A stretch of DNA of 62,315 bases from Tannerella sp. (GCA_031257565.1 JAIROL010000009.1:1-62315); one strand, 5' to 3'. Shown: positions 28,651 through 37,849, numbered from the stretch's first letter. Made by a program: numbers and translations. The notes: generated by a model from the letters alone, not told the origin.

Positions 28651-30495
28651 ATGAAGAAGTTTAAAAATATAATTTCAATGAAAAGCATATGCTGGATATG
28701 TATCTTAAGCATACTATTAGGATGTTCCGACGACTACCTGACGCCAAAACCTCTTTCGTTTATCACAACGGAAGCCGGATTGGTAAATGCAGAATCGATG
28801 TATTCGACCCTGTCGGCAAGCACGATACTTATCCGAAACCATTACATGGACGGAAGTTTTGCGCCTTGTATGTTCACGGAATATTTATTCACGGAAGTGA
28901 TGATTGACGGAACAACAGATAAGACGTTTCCTTGTCGCGACATGAACCGACTGGTTATACCGGACGGAGTCTTGACCGACGCCAGCTACAATCGGATCGA
29001 AACATGTTGGTCGGAAGCTTATGCCGGCATAAAAAGCGCATCCAACGTGATTACCAATATTGACTATCCCACCTATACAGATGAAAGCGAAAGAAACGCA
29101 ATACTGGGGACAGCTTATTTTCACAGAGCTTTCTGGTTTTATCTGTTAACGCATCGATTCGGAGACGCTCCCTGGATCAATTCACAGATAAAAGAACCGA
29201 AACTGAATTTTTACTCAACAAAAAGAGAAGTTATCCTCGAACAATTGAAAAAAGACCTCGAATTTGCCGTCCGGTGGGTACCCGAAAAAATGGACAAAGG
29301 AAAAGTATCCAGAGGCGCATGTTATCACTTGCTAACGAAAGTTTATCTTGCGTTGAATCTGTTTGATGACGCTGTAAAATCGGCGTCGGCTATTATCAAT
29401 GGAGACTATTCCCTCATGACAAACCGTTTCGGCTCAGATAAAGACGACGATACAAAAAATGTCATCTGGGATTTGCACCGTCCTGCAAATAAGACGCTTC
29501 CGGAAAATAATGAAGAAATTTTTTCCGTTATCGACCGCTATGGAATGACCGGTAATATTGCAAGCGGCATGACTTCCATGTATATTTTTGTTCCAAATTG
29601 GGGTAATACGACAAACGCCATTATGACCCCTAACGGAAACCCGGGAATGTCGGAGCTCCTCGCCAATGAAATTGATATTATTCATGAAATCGGAAGAGGC
29701 GTAAACAAGGGTCGGGGAACAAATTACTATACCCGTTATATCAATGACGATTCAAACGATTTACGCTATACAAAAGGAAACTGGTATGTGATGGAAGATC
29801 TCAGATATAATAATCCGGCGATAAAAGGCAAGGATGATTATTATGGAAAAAACCTGCAATTATATGATGATGAAGGAAATATCCTCACAAGAGACACGAT
29901 CCGAAATTGGACCGGCGGATGGCCTCATTATAAATTCTTCATTCCTGATCCGATCCGTACACAACCCCGCGGGGGAAATACCGACTGGTATATCTTCAGA
30001 CTGGCAGAGACATACCTGCTACGTGCAGAAGCCTATTTTTGGTTAGATAACAAAGCAAATGCTATCGCTGACGTAAACAGGGTAAGGACGCGCGCCGGAG
30101 CCTCGCCGCTCACGGATATAGCGAATTTTAATATCGGAACCATTCTGGATGAACGCGCCCGTGAACTATTTTATGAAGAAACGCGCAAATGCGAGTTAAC
30201 GCGTATTGCTTTTACCTATGCACGGACAGGAAAACCATGTTACAATGGAAAAACATATAGCCTGTCTTCATTTTCCGAGTCGAACTTCTGGTATGACCGC
30301 ATGATGGAAAAAACCGAATTCTTTAATAAAGGCATCGCAACGGTTGCGGGCGATGAATTTACAATGAGTCCATATCACGTACTATGGCCCATTCCTCAAC
30401 GCGTAATTGATGCAAATTCGTTGGGGATAATCAATCAAAACAAAGGATACGCCGGCTATGAAAATAATGTAGCTCCATTGGATAAAATCGAATAA
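28651..30495 (+). CDS. SusD/RagB glycan-binding lipoprotein (second)
   Basis: A lipoprotein of 614 residues (SICWICILSILLGCSDDYLTPKPLSF). SusD signatures: NAILGTAYFHRAFWFYLLTHRFGDAPW, and RLAETYLLRAEAYFWLDNKA with ELFYEETRKCELTRIAF near the C-terminus. It lies directly after the second susC and closes the central part of the polysaccharide utilisation locus. Confidence 0.96.
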   Translation: MKKFKNIISMKSICWICILSILLGCSDDYLTPKPLSFITTEAGLVNAESMYSTLSASTILIRNHYMDGSFAPCMFTEYLFTEVMIDGTTDKTFPCRDMNRLVIPDGVLTDASYNRIETCWSEAYAGIKSASNVITNIDYPTYTDESERNAILGTAYFHRAFWFYLLTHRFGDAPWINSQIKEPKLNFYSTKREVILEQLKKDLEFAVRWVPEKMDKGKVSRGACYHLLTKVYLALNLFDDAVKSASAIINGDYSLMTNRFGSDKDDDTKNVIWDLHRPANKTLPENNEEIFSVIDRYGMTGNIASGMTSMYIFVPNWGNTTNAIMTPNGNPGMSELLANEIDIIHEIGRGVNKGRGTNYYTRYINDDSNDLRYTKGNWYVMEDLRYNNPAIKGKDDYYGKNLQLYDDEGNILTRDTIRNWTGGWPHYKFFIPDPIRTQPRGGNTDWYIFRLAETYLLRAEAYFWLDNKANAIADVNRVRTRAGASPLTDIANFNIGTILDERARELFYEETRKCELTRIAFTYARTGKPCYNGKTYSLSSFSESNFWYDRMMEKTEFFNKGIATVAGDEFTMSPYHVLWPIPQRVIDANSLGIINQNKGYAGYENNVAPLDKIE

Positions 30496-30650
30496 TGAAC
30501 CGACCTGCTCTCGGACGCAAAAAAACTTATGATATTTTGGTGAAATTTGATGAAAATGCCGAAAATTTCTCTGTTCGACCATATAAGAATAACGCACAAA
30601 TTACCGGTGGTATTAGGTGCAAATGCCGTGAGCTTATCGCCTAATTCGTG

Positions 30651-30676
30651 AAACCCGCCATCGCCACGGAGTTCTT
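30651..30676 (+). repeat. 26-bp repeat, copy 2
   Basis: Identical to 25366-25391. Here it stands 25 bp upstream of operator D, not at a stop codon. Confidence 0.85.
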
Positions 30677-30700
30677 CCGATCTCCTCCGCCGACAGATAA

Positions 30701-30737
30701 TTGACGCTTTTTGAAGATTCAAATTCGTTTTTAAGGC
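30701..30737 (+). promoter_or_regulatory. Predicted operator D: tandem half-sites 21 bp apart
   Basis: TTGACGCTTTTTGAAG at 30701-30716 and ATTCGTTTTTAAGGC at 30723-30737; the ACG and TCG cores are 21 bp apart. The second core ends 25 bp before the -7 box at 30760. Confidence 0.6.
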
Positions 30738-30759
30738 ATTTTTAGATCATATTGAATAA

Positions 30760-30767
30760 TATCTTTG
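30760..30767 (+). promoter_or_regulatory. -7 box TATCTTTG of the transporter/nagA operon
   Basis: An exact TAnnTTTG match in register with operator D; it implies a leader of about 125 nt. A second exact match, TAGCTTTG at 30832-30839, would give a shorter leader and could be a constitutive start. Confidence 0.6.
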
Positions 30768-30897
30768 TATGCCGAACGTTACTAAAGCGCCGTTTTAATG
30801 CAATTTTTGTTTCATGAATGGTACGCGGCAATAGCTTTGTTTTTATATTTTTATAATTGGGTTACATACCTGTCCATGATTTTAAAAATTAATCAAG

Positions 30898-32250
30898 ATG
30901 AACACAACTTCTCTAAACAATCAAATCCGGGATAAAAAGACCACTATCAAATCTATGATCATCCTGGCGCTGCTTTTCTTTATTTTCGGGTTGGTATCCT
31001 GGGTAAACACCATTTTAATACCTTATTTCCAATTAACCCTCCAGCTATCGAATTTCCAATCCTATCTGGTCACGTTTGCCTTTTATATTGCCTATCTGGT
31101 GATGGCTATACCATCTTCATTCCTCTTGAATAAGGTCGGATATAAAAAAGGAATGATGTTCGGATTATGGTGTATGGCTATAGGGGCGCTGCTTTTTGTT
31201 CCCGCAGCATATTGGCGCATCTATCAGATATTCCTCCTGGGCCTCTTCTTGCTGGGGGTAGGGTTGGCGATTTTACAATCCGCCGCGAATCCTTATGTAA
31301 CCATTGTCGGACCGATAGAAAGTGCAGCCAAACGAATGAGCATTGTCGGCACAGGTAACAAACTGGCAGGAGTAATAGCAAACCTCATATTCGCCGCTGT
31401 TGTTATCCGGGAATCCGACAGGGTTCTTATGCGGGAGATCGATTCGGGCGTCTACTCCGGAGAAGCGCTTGAAACAGCTTTAGATACATTGATTAAAGGG
31501 GTAATGACGCCTTATCTTATTTTAAGTATTGCATTATTTATTTTCGGCATTATCGTCCGTTACTCCATATTACCCGAATTAGATCCGTCGGTAGTAAATA
31601 AACGTTCTACCGAAGATGAAAAATCGCATAAATCCATCCTCCAATATCCGGCTCTAATACTTGGAGTGATAGCCCTGTTCTTTCATATAGGAACACAGAT
31701 GATCGCATTAGGGACCAGCATTCAATATGCCGGAACCATGGGCGAAAGCCTTGCAGGATCTGCTAAAAACATTCCCTCTTATACCATGTTCCTGACTTTC
31801 ATCGGCTATTTCATTGGAATCGCCCTCATCCCCAAATATCTGCTGCAGCGAAACGCTCTATTAATCTGCGCCTCAATAAATCTGGCATTATCCGTACTGA
31901 TTATTACCACATCGGGAACCGTTCATTTTCTGGGTCTGACCACCGACATTTCCCTCTGGTACCTGGTCACGATGGGACTCCCGAATGCCCTGCTGTATGC
32001 CGGCATATGGCCTTTGGCTATCAACGGTTTAGGAAAATACACCAATCTGGGGTCAGCTTTCCTTGTCATGGCGCTAAGCGGTAGCGCTATCATGCCTATC
32101 GTTTATAATTCTTTTGTCGAGATGAATGCTTCTCTATCGCCATTTGCGGCTATGAAGCAAGGATACCGGATTCTTATCCCATGCTTCGCCTATATAGTTT
32201 GGTATGCCGCATACGGATATCAAATAAAATCGTGGACAGGAAAGAAATAA
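30898..32250 (+). CDS. MFS sugar transporter (FucP/MurT-like)
   Basis: An inner-membrane protein of 450 residues with about 12 hydrophobic helices. It belongs to the FucP-like sugar:proton symporter group: ALLFFIFGLVSWVNTILIPYF in helix 1, GVGLAILQSAANPYVTIVGP in the middle, and GLPNALLYAGIWPLAINGLG late. Members carry fucose, glucose, GlcNAc or MurNAc. Co-transcribed with nagA (49 bp apart) and under operator D, so GlcNAc or MurNAc is the likeliest cargo; fucose is an alternative given the GH29 gene downstream. Confidence 0.85.
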   Translation: MNTTSLNNQIRDKKTTIKSMIILALLFFIFGLVSWVNTILIPYFQLTLQLSNFQSYLVTFAFYIAYLVMAIPSSFLLNKVGYKKGMMFGLWCMAIGALLFVPAAYWRIYQIFLLGLFLLGVGLAILQSAANPYVTIVGPIESAAKRMSIVGTGNKLAGVIANLIFAAVVIRESDRVLMREIDSGVYSGEALETALDTLIKGVMTPYLILSIALFIFGIIVRYSILPELDPSVVNKRSTEDEKSHKSILQYPALILGVIALFFHIGTQMIALGTSIQYAGTMGESLAGSAKNIPSYTMFLTFIGYFIGIALIPKYLLQRNALLICASINLALSVLIITTSGTVHFLGLTTDISLWYLVTMGLPNALLYAGIWPLAINGLGKYTNLGSAFLVMALSGSAIMPIVYNSFVEMNASLSPFAAMKQGYRILIPCFAYIVWYAAYGYQIKSWTGKK

Positions 32251-32299
32251 AAACAGAATGAATTTGTTTCGAGAAAATTAATCCGGCTAATTAATAGCA

Positions 32300-33490
32300 A
32301 TGAAGAATCGATTAATCATAAAAAACGGGAAAGTGATTTTTCCGGATCGGACGGAAGAGAACCTGGACATCATTTGCGAAAATGGGAAGATTATTGAAAT
32401 TTTGAAATCCGAAGATGTTTCACTTGACGGAAGCGAAATGGTTATAGACGCCGGCAAGAAATACATAGCGCCCGGATTTATAGACATTCACACACACGGC
32501 GGCGGCGGTCATGATTTTATGGACGGAACCGTAGAATCTTATCTGGGAGCGGCAGAGATGCATGCCCGATACGGAACAACAGCTTTGTTGCCCACAACTC
32601 TTACAAGTACGTCCGAAGAGTTGACTAAAACATTTTCGGTTTATAAAGATGCGGTTAAACAAAATAAAAAGGGAGCTAAATTTCTCGGTCTGCATCTGGA
32701 AGGCCCTTATTTTGCCTATAGTCAGCGCGGCGCTCAGGATCCCCGGTATCTCAGAAATCCCGAACCGGAAGAATATAACCGGATTCTGGAAGAAACGAAC
32801 GATATCGTCCGCTGGAGCCTGGCTCCCGAACTACCCGGAGCATTTGCATTCGGCAAAGTATTGGCGTCAAAAAACATCCTCCCTTCCATTGCTCATAGCG
32901 ACGCCATATACGAAGAAGCGCTGGACGCTTATCATGCAGGGTTTACCCATGTCACTCATCTTTACTCGGCCATGTCGACCGTTACCAGAAAAAACGCTTT
33001 CAGGTATGCCGGCGTTCTGGAAACTGCCTATTTAATCGATGATATGACGGTGGAAATTATTGCCGATGGCGTGCATTTACCGAAACCGCTCCTTCAGTTC
33101 GTATATAAATTCAAAGGACCTGATAAAACGGCATTGTGCACGGATTCCATGCGCGGAGCCGGTATGCCCGACGGAGAATCCATCATCGGAAGCCTGGAAA
33201 AAGGTCAAAAGGCGATTATCGAAGACGGTGTTGCAAAATTACCTGATCGTACGGCTTTTGCCGGAAGTGTAGCCACAACCGACAGATTAGTAAGGACAAT
33301 GGTGAATATAGCCGGAATACCTTTGCAGGACGCAGTTAAAATGATGACGCTTACTCCTGCCCGTATTATTCACGTAGATGAGCATAAGGGTTCAATCCAA
33401 AAAGGCAAAGATGCGGATTTTGTGATCTTTGACGATCATATCCATGTTTCATACACAATCTTAGAAGGAAATGTCATATACGCAGACTAA
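32300..33490 (+). CDS. nagA: N-acetylglucosamine-6-phosphate deacetylase NagA
   Basis: An amidohydrolase of 396 residues that turns GlcNAc-6-phosphate into glucosamine-6-phosphate and acetate. Metal and active-site motifs: PGFIDIHTHGGGGHDFMDG, FLGLHLEGPYF, IAHSDAIYEEALDA, FTHVTHLYSAMS (commonly HLYNAM) and ADGVHLPKPLL, then LCTDSMRGAGMPDG carrying the catalytic aspartate. It is the common end step for the products of MurQ and the BadF-type kinase. Confidence 0.94.
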   Translation: MKNRLIIKNGKVIFPDRTEENLDIICENGKIIEILKSEDVSLDGSEMVIDAGKKYIAPGFIDIHTHGGGGHDFMDGTVESYLGAAEMHARYGTTALLPTTLTSTSEELTKTFSVYKDAVKQNKKGAKFLGLHLEGPYFAYSQRGAQDPRYLRNPEPEEYNRILEETNDIVRWSLAPELPGAFAFGKVLASKNILPSIAHSDAIYEEALDAYHAGFTHVTHLYSAMSTVTRKNAFRYAGVLETAYLIDDMTVEIIADGVHLPKPLLQFVYKFKGPDKTALCTDSMRGAGMPDGESIIGSLEKGQKAIIEDGVAKLPDRTAFAGSVATTDRLVRTMVNIAGIPLQDAVKMMTLTPARIIHVDEHKGSIQKGKDADFVIFDDHIHVSYTILEGNVIYAD

Positions 33491-33630
33491 CGCAATTGTC
33501 AATGAGGTTAAGAAAAAGAACCGGCGTTCCGTGTTCCGTACTCTCTGCCTGTGTCGATATTGGCAATGGAAAAAAGTAAGTAAATGTTCATTTTTTTAGG
33601 AGAAAACTATTTTTGAATAAAAAAAATCAC

Positions 33631-33638
33631 TTTCTTTG
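33631..33638 (+). promoter_or_regulatory. Possible -7 box TTTCTTTG before the fucosidase
   Basis: Seven of eight matches to TAnnTTTG, 86 bp before the chosen ATG at 33725. No operator of the A-D type stands at the expected distance. Confidence 0.4.
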
Positions 33639-33724
33639 TTACTTCATATTTTAAAACTACGGATACAATGATACTCAAGCAGGCAAAGCAAGCAATCATA
33701 TTATTTTACTATAAATTTATTACG

Positions 33725-35062
33725 ATGAAAACAAAAAACATTCTTTTATGCGTACTATTTTCTTTAGCCGGAAGTATTTCCGTAATGGCGCAACCGGATT
33801 ATACGCCCTCGAAAGAAAATATGCAGTCCCGGGAAACATTTCAGGATGACAAATTCGGGATATTCATCCATTGGGGTATCTACAGTATGCTTGCCGATGG
33901 GGAATGGATTCTACACAGCAAAAACCTGAACCACAAAGAGTATGCAAAACTGGCGTCCGGCTTCTATCCGTCAAAATTCAGCGCGAAAGCATGGGTTTCC
34001 GACATTAAGGCGTCAGGAGCCAAATACATAACGATTACATCGCGTCATCACGATGGATTTTCTATGTTCGACACACAATATTCGGATTATAACATTGTCG
34101 ACGCTACGCCTTTCAAACGCGATATTATAAAAGAACTCGCCGACGAATGCCGGCAACAAGGCATACGCTTGCACTTTTATTATTCCCATCTGGATTGGAC
34201 AAGGGAAGACTACTACCCTCTGGGACGTACCGGAAAAAATACGGGCCGGACTTCGCACGGCGAATGGAAAGATTATTGTACGTTTATGAATAACCAGTTG
34301 ACGGAACTGCTCTCCAATTATGGCCCTATCGGCGCCATCTGGTTCGACGGAATGTGGGACAAAGATATTTATGAGGACGGTATGACCGCCAAAACATGGA
34401 ACCTGGATGAACAGTATAGCATCATCCACAAATTACAACCGGGATGCCTCATCGGGAACAATCATCATATAACGCCATTTCCCGGAGAAGATATACAAAT
34501 ATTCGAACGCGACCTGCCGGGAGAAAACAAAGCAGGACTATCCGGACAGAATATCAGTCCCCTGGCTCTTGAAACATGCGAAACGATGAACGGAATGTGG
34601 GGCTATCGAATCGTCGATCAGAATTACAAATCTACGGAAACCCTGATCCGGCTCCTGGTAAAAGCGGCCGGAAAAAATGCAAACCTGCTGATGAATATCG
34701 GCCCTCAGCCAAACGGGGAACTGCCTGCCGTATCCGTAGAACGCCTCCATGAAATAGGCGAATGGATGAAGACCTATGGCGAAACTATTTATGGAACGCG
34801 CGGCGGCGTCGTGGAACCGCACGATTGGGGCGTAACCACACAAAAAGGAAAAACGCTTTATGTGCACATCCTAAATTCGGAAGATAAAGCCTTGTTCCTC
34901 CCATACAGTGGAAACAAACTGAAAAACGCGGTACTGTTCCATAACCGCGAAGCCGTAAAATTCACGCAGGACAAAGACGGTATTCTGCTAAAATTCAAAG
35001 AAGCGCCTGCCGATCCTGACTATGTGATCGAACTGACTTTTACAAACGAACTTGGCAAATAA
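33725..35062 (+). CDS. Alpha-L-fucosidase, GH29
   Basis: A secreted glycosidase of about 445 residues. I chose the ATG at 33725, which gives a standard signal peptide (MKTKNILLCVLFSLAGSISVMAQ); an upstream in-frame ATG at 33668 would put 19 odd residues before it. GH29 motifs: DDKFGIFIHWGIYSMLADGEW, KYITITSRHHDGFSMFDTQ, and the nucleophile aspartate in PIGAIWFDGMWD; LLMNIGPQPNGELP near the end. It releases terminal fucose from the glycan. 14 bp before the next gene. Confidence 0.92.
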   Translation: MKTKNILLCVLFSLAGSISVMAQPDYTPSKENMQSRETFQDDKFGIFIHWGIYSMLADGEWILHSKNLNHKEYAKLASGFYPSKFSAKAWVSDIKASGAKYITITSRHHDGFSMFDTQYSDYNIVDATPFKRDIIKELADECRQQGIRLHFYYSHLDWTREDYYPLGRTGKNTGRTSHGEWKDYCTFMNNQLTELLSNYGPIGAIWFDGMWDKDIYEDGMTAKTWNLDEQYSIIHKLQPGCLIGNNHHITPFPGEDIQIFERDLPGENKAGLSGQNISPLALETCETMNGMWGYRIVDQNYKSTETLIRLLVKAAGKNANLLMNIGPQPNGELPAVSVERLHEIGEWMKTYGETIYGTRGGVVEPHDWGVTTQKGKTLYVHILNSEDKALFLPYSGNKLKNAVLFHNREAVKFTQDKDGILLKFKEAPADPDYVIELTFTNELGK

Positions 35063-35075
35063 TTTATGTGTACGC

Positions 35076-36149
35076 ATGAGACAAAGTTGTTTATTACTAC
35101 TCGCAATACTGCTCCTGACCTATGGATATCAGGGATATAAAACAGTATATAAATATACTAATGACGATGTGAAGGTAAAATACCGGGGACAGCTGTCCGA
35201 CGTCGCAGAAAAAGTCTTATCCGTTCCGCTGGAAACGCCCGATAGCGGAGTTGTACGACATGTAAAACGGGTGCAAAAGGATGAAAATAATATTTTTATG
35301 TTAAGCGACCGGAGACTGCTCCATTTTGACGTATCCGGTAAGTTCATCAATCAGATGATGACGGAAACAAGCGGCAGGGAAGATGTTTTTATCGCGGATT
35401 ATACGCTCGACGCCGACCGCCATCAGGTAATCGCCATAGACAGTCGGCGCAATGTCTGCAAATATGACTACTCCGGAAACCTGATATCAAGGACAAAACT
35501 GACGCAACCCTGGCATAAGATTACCGCATTCGCCTGTCATGACGGATATTTATGGGCGACAGCCGAAAAACTTGTGAAGATTGCAGGCCATAACGATTCA
35601 TATCAGATAGTACACAGTTTATATCAACTGGATTCCGATATGAATGAAATATCAAGCCTGAAATTGCACATTGCAGACGTCGGACGCGACGTCATGTTCA
35701 GGTCGCTCTGTGTCGATGAACTTCTGGTAGACGAATACGGCGTCTACGCGTACTCGTCTCCGGCCGACATGAAACATCTGTTAAGCGACACGCTGCATAT
35801 CGTACAACGTCAAAACCTGCCGACGACGTCCGGAAACGAACACGACGGAAAAGCATGCATTTATCCCGTACGTAAAGGAAAACGGCAGTTCCTGTCGACC
35901 TGTCGTCATACAATCGATAATTGCTATACATTCTGTTATGATAACGCCGGCCATACCGCATACCTCCTGTCAAAAGGATTTAAAGACGATTTTTACGACA
36001 CGGGATATATTACGGATTTTCAATCCATGGACATTTATAACGAATCATACTGCTACCTGAAATCCGGAGCCGATCTTTCCGGATACTTTCCGGAAAGGGC
36101 AGTTAGCGACGACCATCCGATTCTTTTTATGGTAACATTAAAATCCTGA
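35076..36149 (+). CDS. 6-bladed beta-propeller family protein
   Basis: A protein of about 357 residues. Start taken at the ATG 35076, which avoids overlap with the fucosidase gene. An N-terminal hydrophobic anchor (SCLLLLAILLLTYGYQGY) is followed by the typical family opening LSDVAEKVLSVPLETPDSG and blade strands such as NIFMLSDRRLLHFDVSGKFI and QVIAIDSRRNVCKYDYSGNLI. These proteins are frequent in Bacteroidota glycan loci and have no established enzyme activity. Possibly a periplasmic sensor or binder. Confidence 0.75.
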   Translation: MRQSCLLLLAILLLTYGYQGYKTVYKYTNDDVKVKYRGQLSDVAEKVLSVPLETPDSGVVRHVKRVQKDENNIFMLSDRRLLHFDVSGKFINQMMTETSGREDVFIADYTLDADRHQVIAIDSRRNVCKYDYSGNLISRTKLTQPWHKITAFACHDGYLWATAEKLVKIAGHNDSYQIVHSLYQLDSDMNEISSLKLHIADVGRDVMFRSLCVDELLVDEYGVYAYSSPADMKHLLSDTLHIVQRQNLPTTSGNEHDGKACIYPVRKGKRQFLSTCRHTIDNCYTFCYDNAGHTAYLLSKGFKDDFYDTGYITDFQSMDIYNESYCYLKSGADLSGYFPERAVSDDHPILFMVTLKS

Positions 36150-36164
36150 CGCCCGACAATAATC

Positions 36165-36274
36165 ATGACAATAGACTTTCTTCCCTGCTTATCTCAGCGC
36201 TGTTATTCGCATCATGCATAATAAAAGACGAAGCGCCGAATGCCGAAGCAGACACGTTTAGATATTTTACTTAG
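36165..36274 (+). pseudogene. Lipoprotein remnant (N-terminus only)
   Basis: From 36179 a frame reads SSLLISALLFASC followed by IIKDEAPNAEADTFRYFT and a stop at 36272. This is a lipoprotein signal with a short mature start like those of PCMD-type Bacteroidota surface proteins (xxKDEAPNAECD). The ATG at 36165 is in another frame, so a frameshift separates start and signal, and the rest of the gene is gone. Confidence 0.55.
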
Positions 36275-36318
36275 AAAGAAAACAGGCAAAAGACCCGTCA
36301 AAATCACGATAAAAGTAC

Positions 36319-36326
36319 TACCTTTG
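36319..36326 (+). promoter_or_regulatory. -7 box TACCTTTG of the PatB-like gene
   Basis: An exact TAnnTTTG match 26 bp before the ATG at 36353. Confidence 0.55.
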
Positions 36327-36352
36327 CGGATAAAACCAAAAAAGTACGACTT

Positions 36353-37519
36353 ATGACACTTTATCATTTTGATGAAATCATTGAAAGAAAAGATACGGAT
36401 TGCGTAAAATATGATAGATTGAAAGAGCATTTCGGACGGGAAGACCTGATACCGTTATGGGTTGCCGATATGGACTTCCGGACGCCGGATTTTATTATCG
36501 ATGCAATGAAAAAACGTTGTGAACATCCGGTTTTCGGATACACCTATCCTTCGGACGAATATTTTAACAGCATCATCAACTGGATTCGGGAACTTCATGA
36601 TTGGAATATACGTAAAGAATGGATCAGCTATATACCGGGGATCGTAAAAGGCATTGCCTTTGCGATCGAACACTTCACCCGAAAAGGCGACAAAGTAATC
36701 ATACAACCGCCCATTTACCATCCGTTCCGGTTGGTTCCGGACAGCTTGGGACGCGAAGTCGTTAACAATCCATTGCGCCTTGTCAATGGCGTCTACGAAA
36801 TGGATTTTGACCATCTGGAGGCAATAATCGACGAGAAATGCAAGATTCTGATCTTATCAAATCCGCATAATCCTGCGGGTATCGTATGGAAGAAAGAAAC
36901 ATTGCAGCGCCTGGCGTCTATATGCGCCGGACGCCATATAATCGTCATATCCGACGAGATCCATGCGGAGATGATCTATCCGTCTTACGCCCACCATCCG
37001 TTCCCGACAGTATCCGACGAAGCCGCATCATGCAGTATCACATTTGCCGCTCCGAGCAAAACGTTCAATATTGCCGGAATTGTATCGTCCTATGCGATCG
37101 TTCCGGACGATTCCCTGCGTAAAGCCTTCTATTCTTTTCTGGAAGCCGGAGAATTCAACCATGGAACAATATTTGCATACACGGCGGTAGTGGCCGCTTA
37201 TACGCAGGGAACGGAATGGCGTCGCCGGATGATCGATTATGTCATAAAAAACGTACATTTTGTTGACCGGTACCTCAAAAACGGTATCCCGCAAATAAAA
37301 GCGTATATGCCGCAGGCTTCTTTTCTGGTATGGTTGGATTGTGCCGGATTAGGTCTTAATCATAAAGAATTGATTGGCCTGTTCAGAGATCGTGCAAATC
37401 TGGCGCTGAACGACGGAGCGATGTTCGGCTCCGAAGGAAACGGCTACATGCGGCTCAATGTGGGATGCCCGCGCAGCCAACTCGAAACGGCGCTCGGCAA
37501 ACTGAAAAATGCAATATGA
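36353..37519 (+). CDS. PatB/MalY-type PLP aminotransferase / C-S lyase
   Basis: A cytoplasmic fold-type-I PLP enzyme of 388 residues. Family marks: LIPLWVADMDFRTPDFI near the N-terminus, ILSNPHNPAGIVW, VISDEIHAEMIYP (binding aspartate) and the PLP lysine in FAAPSKTFNIAG; MRLNVGCPRS at the end binds the carboxylate. Members are cystathionine beta-lyases (PatB/MalY), making homocysteine, pyruvate and ammonia. It has its own promoter and no operon partner, so it is probably a housekeeping gene next to the locus. Confidence 0.85.
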   Translation: MTLYHFDEIIERKDTDCVKYDRLKEHFGREDLIPLWVADMDFRTPDFIIDAMKKRCEHPVFGYTYPSDEYFNSIINWIRELHDWNIRKEWISYIPGIVKGIAFAIEHFTRKGDKVIIQPPIYHPFRLVPDSLGREVVNNPLRLVNGVYEMDFDHLEAIIDEKCKILILSNPHNPAGIVWKKETLQRLASICAGRHIIVISDEIHAEMIYPSYAHHPFPTVSDEAASCSITFAAPSKTFNIAGIVSSYAIVPDDSLRKAFYSFLEAGEFNHGTIFAYTAVVAAYTQGTEWRRRMIDYVIKNVHFVDRYLKNGIPQIKAYMPQASFLVWLDCAGLGLNHKELIGLFRDRANLALNDGAMFGSEGNGYMRLNVGCPRSQLETALGKLKNAI

Positions 37520-37648
37520 ACCCGTTATCCGGAAAACCGAACATCGCACAGCAACAGGAGAGGGACTGTATAGATACCTGTATTTATCGCATATCTACGA
37601 ATATATGTGCGAAATTAATACTTAAAAGTTCTGTTTTTTCTTCCTTAC

Positions 37649-37837
37649 TTACCTCTTGTTATAAACAAAGCTCAATCCCCGGGAAACATAGTTTTTAAAT
37701 GCATGGTCGGAAGATATGAGCGGTATTTTGTCTGATATCGACCGGGCGATGATCATGTGGTCTATTACGTCCTTATGATTTTCGTTTATGTTTAATGCCA
37801 GATACTGTTTAAAGTGAAACTCATTAAAAAGTATCAT
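37649..37837 (-). pseudogene. PIN-domain toxin (VapC-like), C-terminal fragment
   Basis: The reading FHFKQYLALNINENHKDVID then MIIARSISDKIPLISSDHAF and a terminal GLSFVYNKR is the C-terminal third of VapC-type PIN toxins (usually DPFDRMLIAQA...PLISSD), with the two late acidic residues kept. The first two thirds are missing: an ATG overlapping the antitoxin stop reads only MRYQYPDDTF before a stop. Not functional as a nuclease. Confidence 0.65.
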
Positions 37838-37849
37838 CCGGATATTGAT

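Larger units (their letters stand above)
30496..30897. other. 402-bp gene-free regulatory stretch
   Basis: It contains the second copy of the 26-bp repeat (30651-30676), operator D (30701-30737) and two TAnnTTTG -7 boxes (30760 and 30832). I see no credible gene. Confidence 0.65.

Noticed and set aside
30668-30682. GTTCTTCCGATCTCC resembles the end of a sequencing adapter (GCTCTTCCGATCT)
   Set aside because: One base differs, the flanks are natural sequence, and the left part belongs to the 26-bp genomic repeat; a chance match is likelier than contamination.
30769-30798. Eight-codon upstream ORF (MPNVTKAPF) at the start of the transporter leader
   Set aside because: It begins almost at the predicted transcription start and has no ribosome site.
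33587-33615. Possible fifth regulator operator before the fucosidase (TTCATTTTTTTAGG and ACTATTTTTG)
   Set aside because: The two copies are 18 bp apart instead of 21 and are out of register with the -7 box at 33631.
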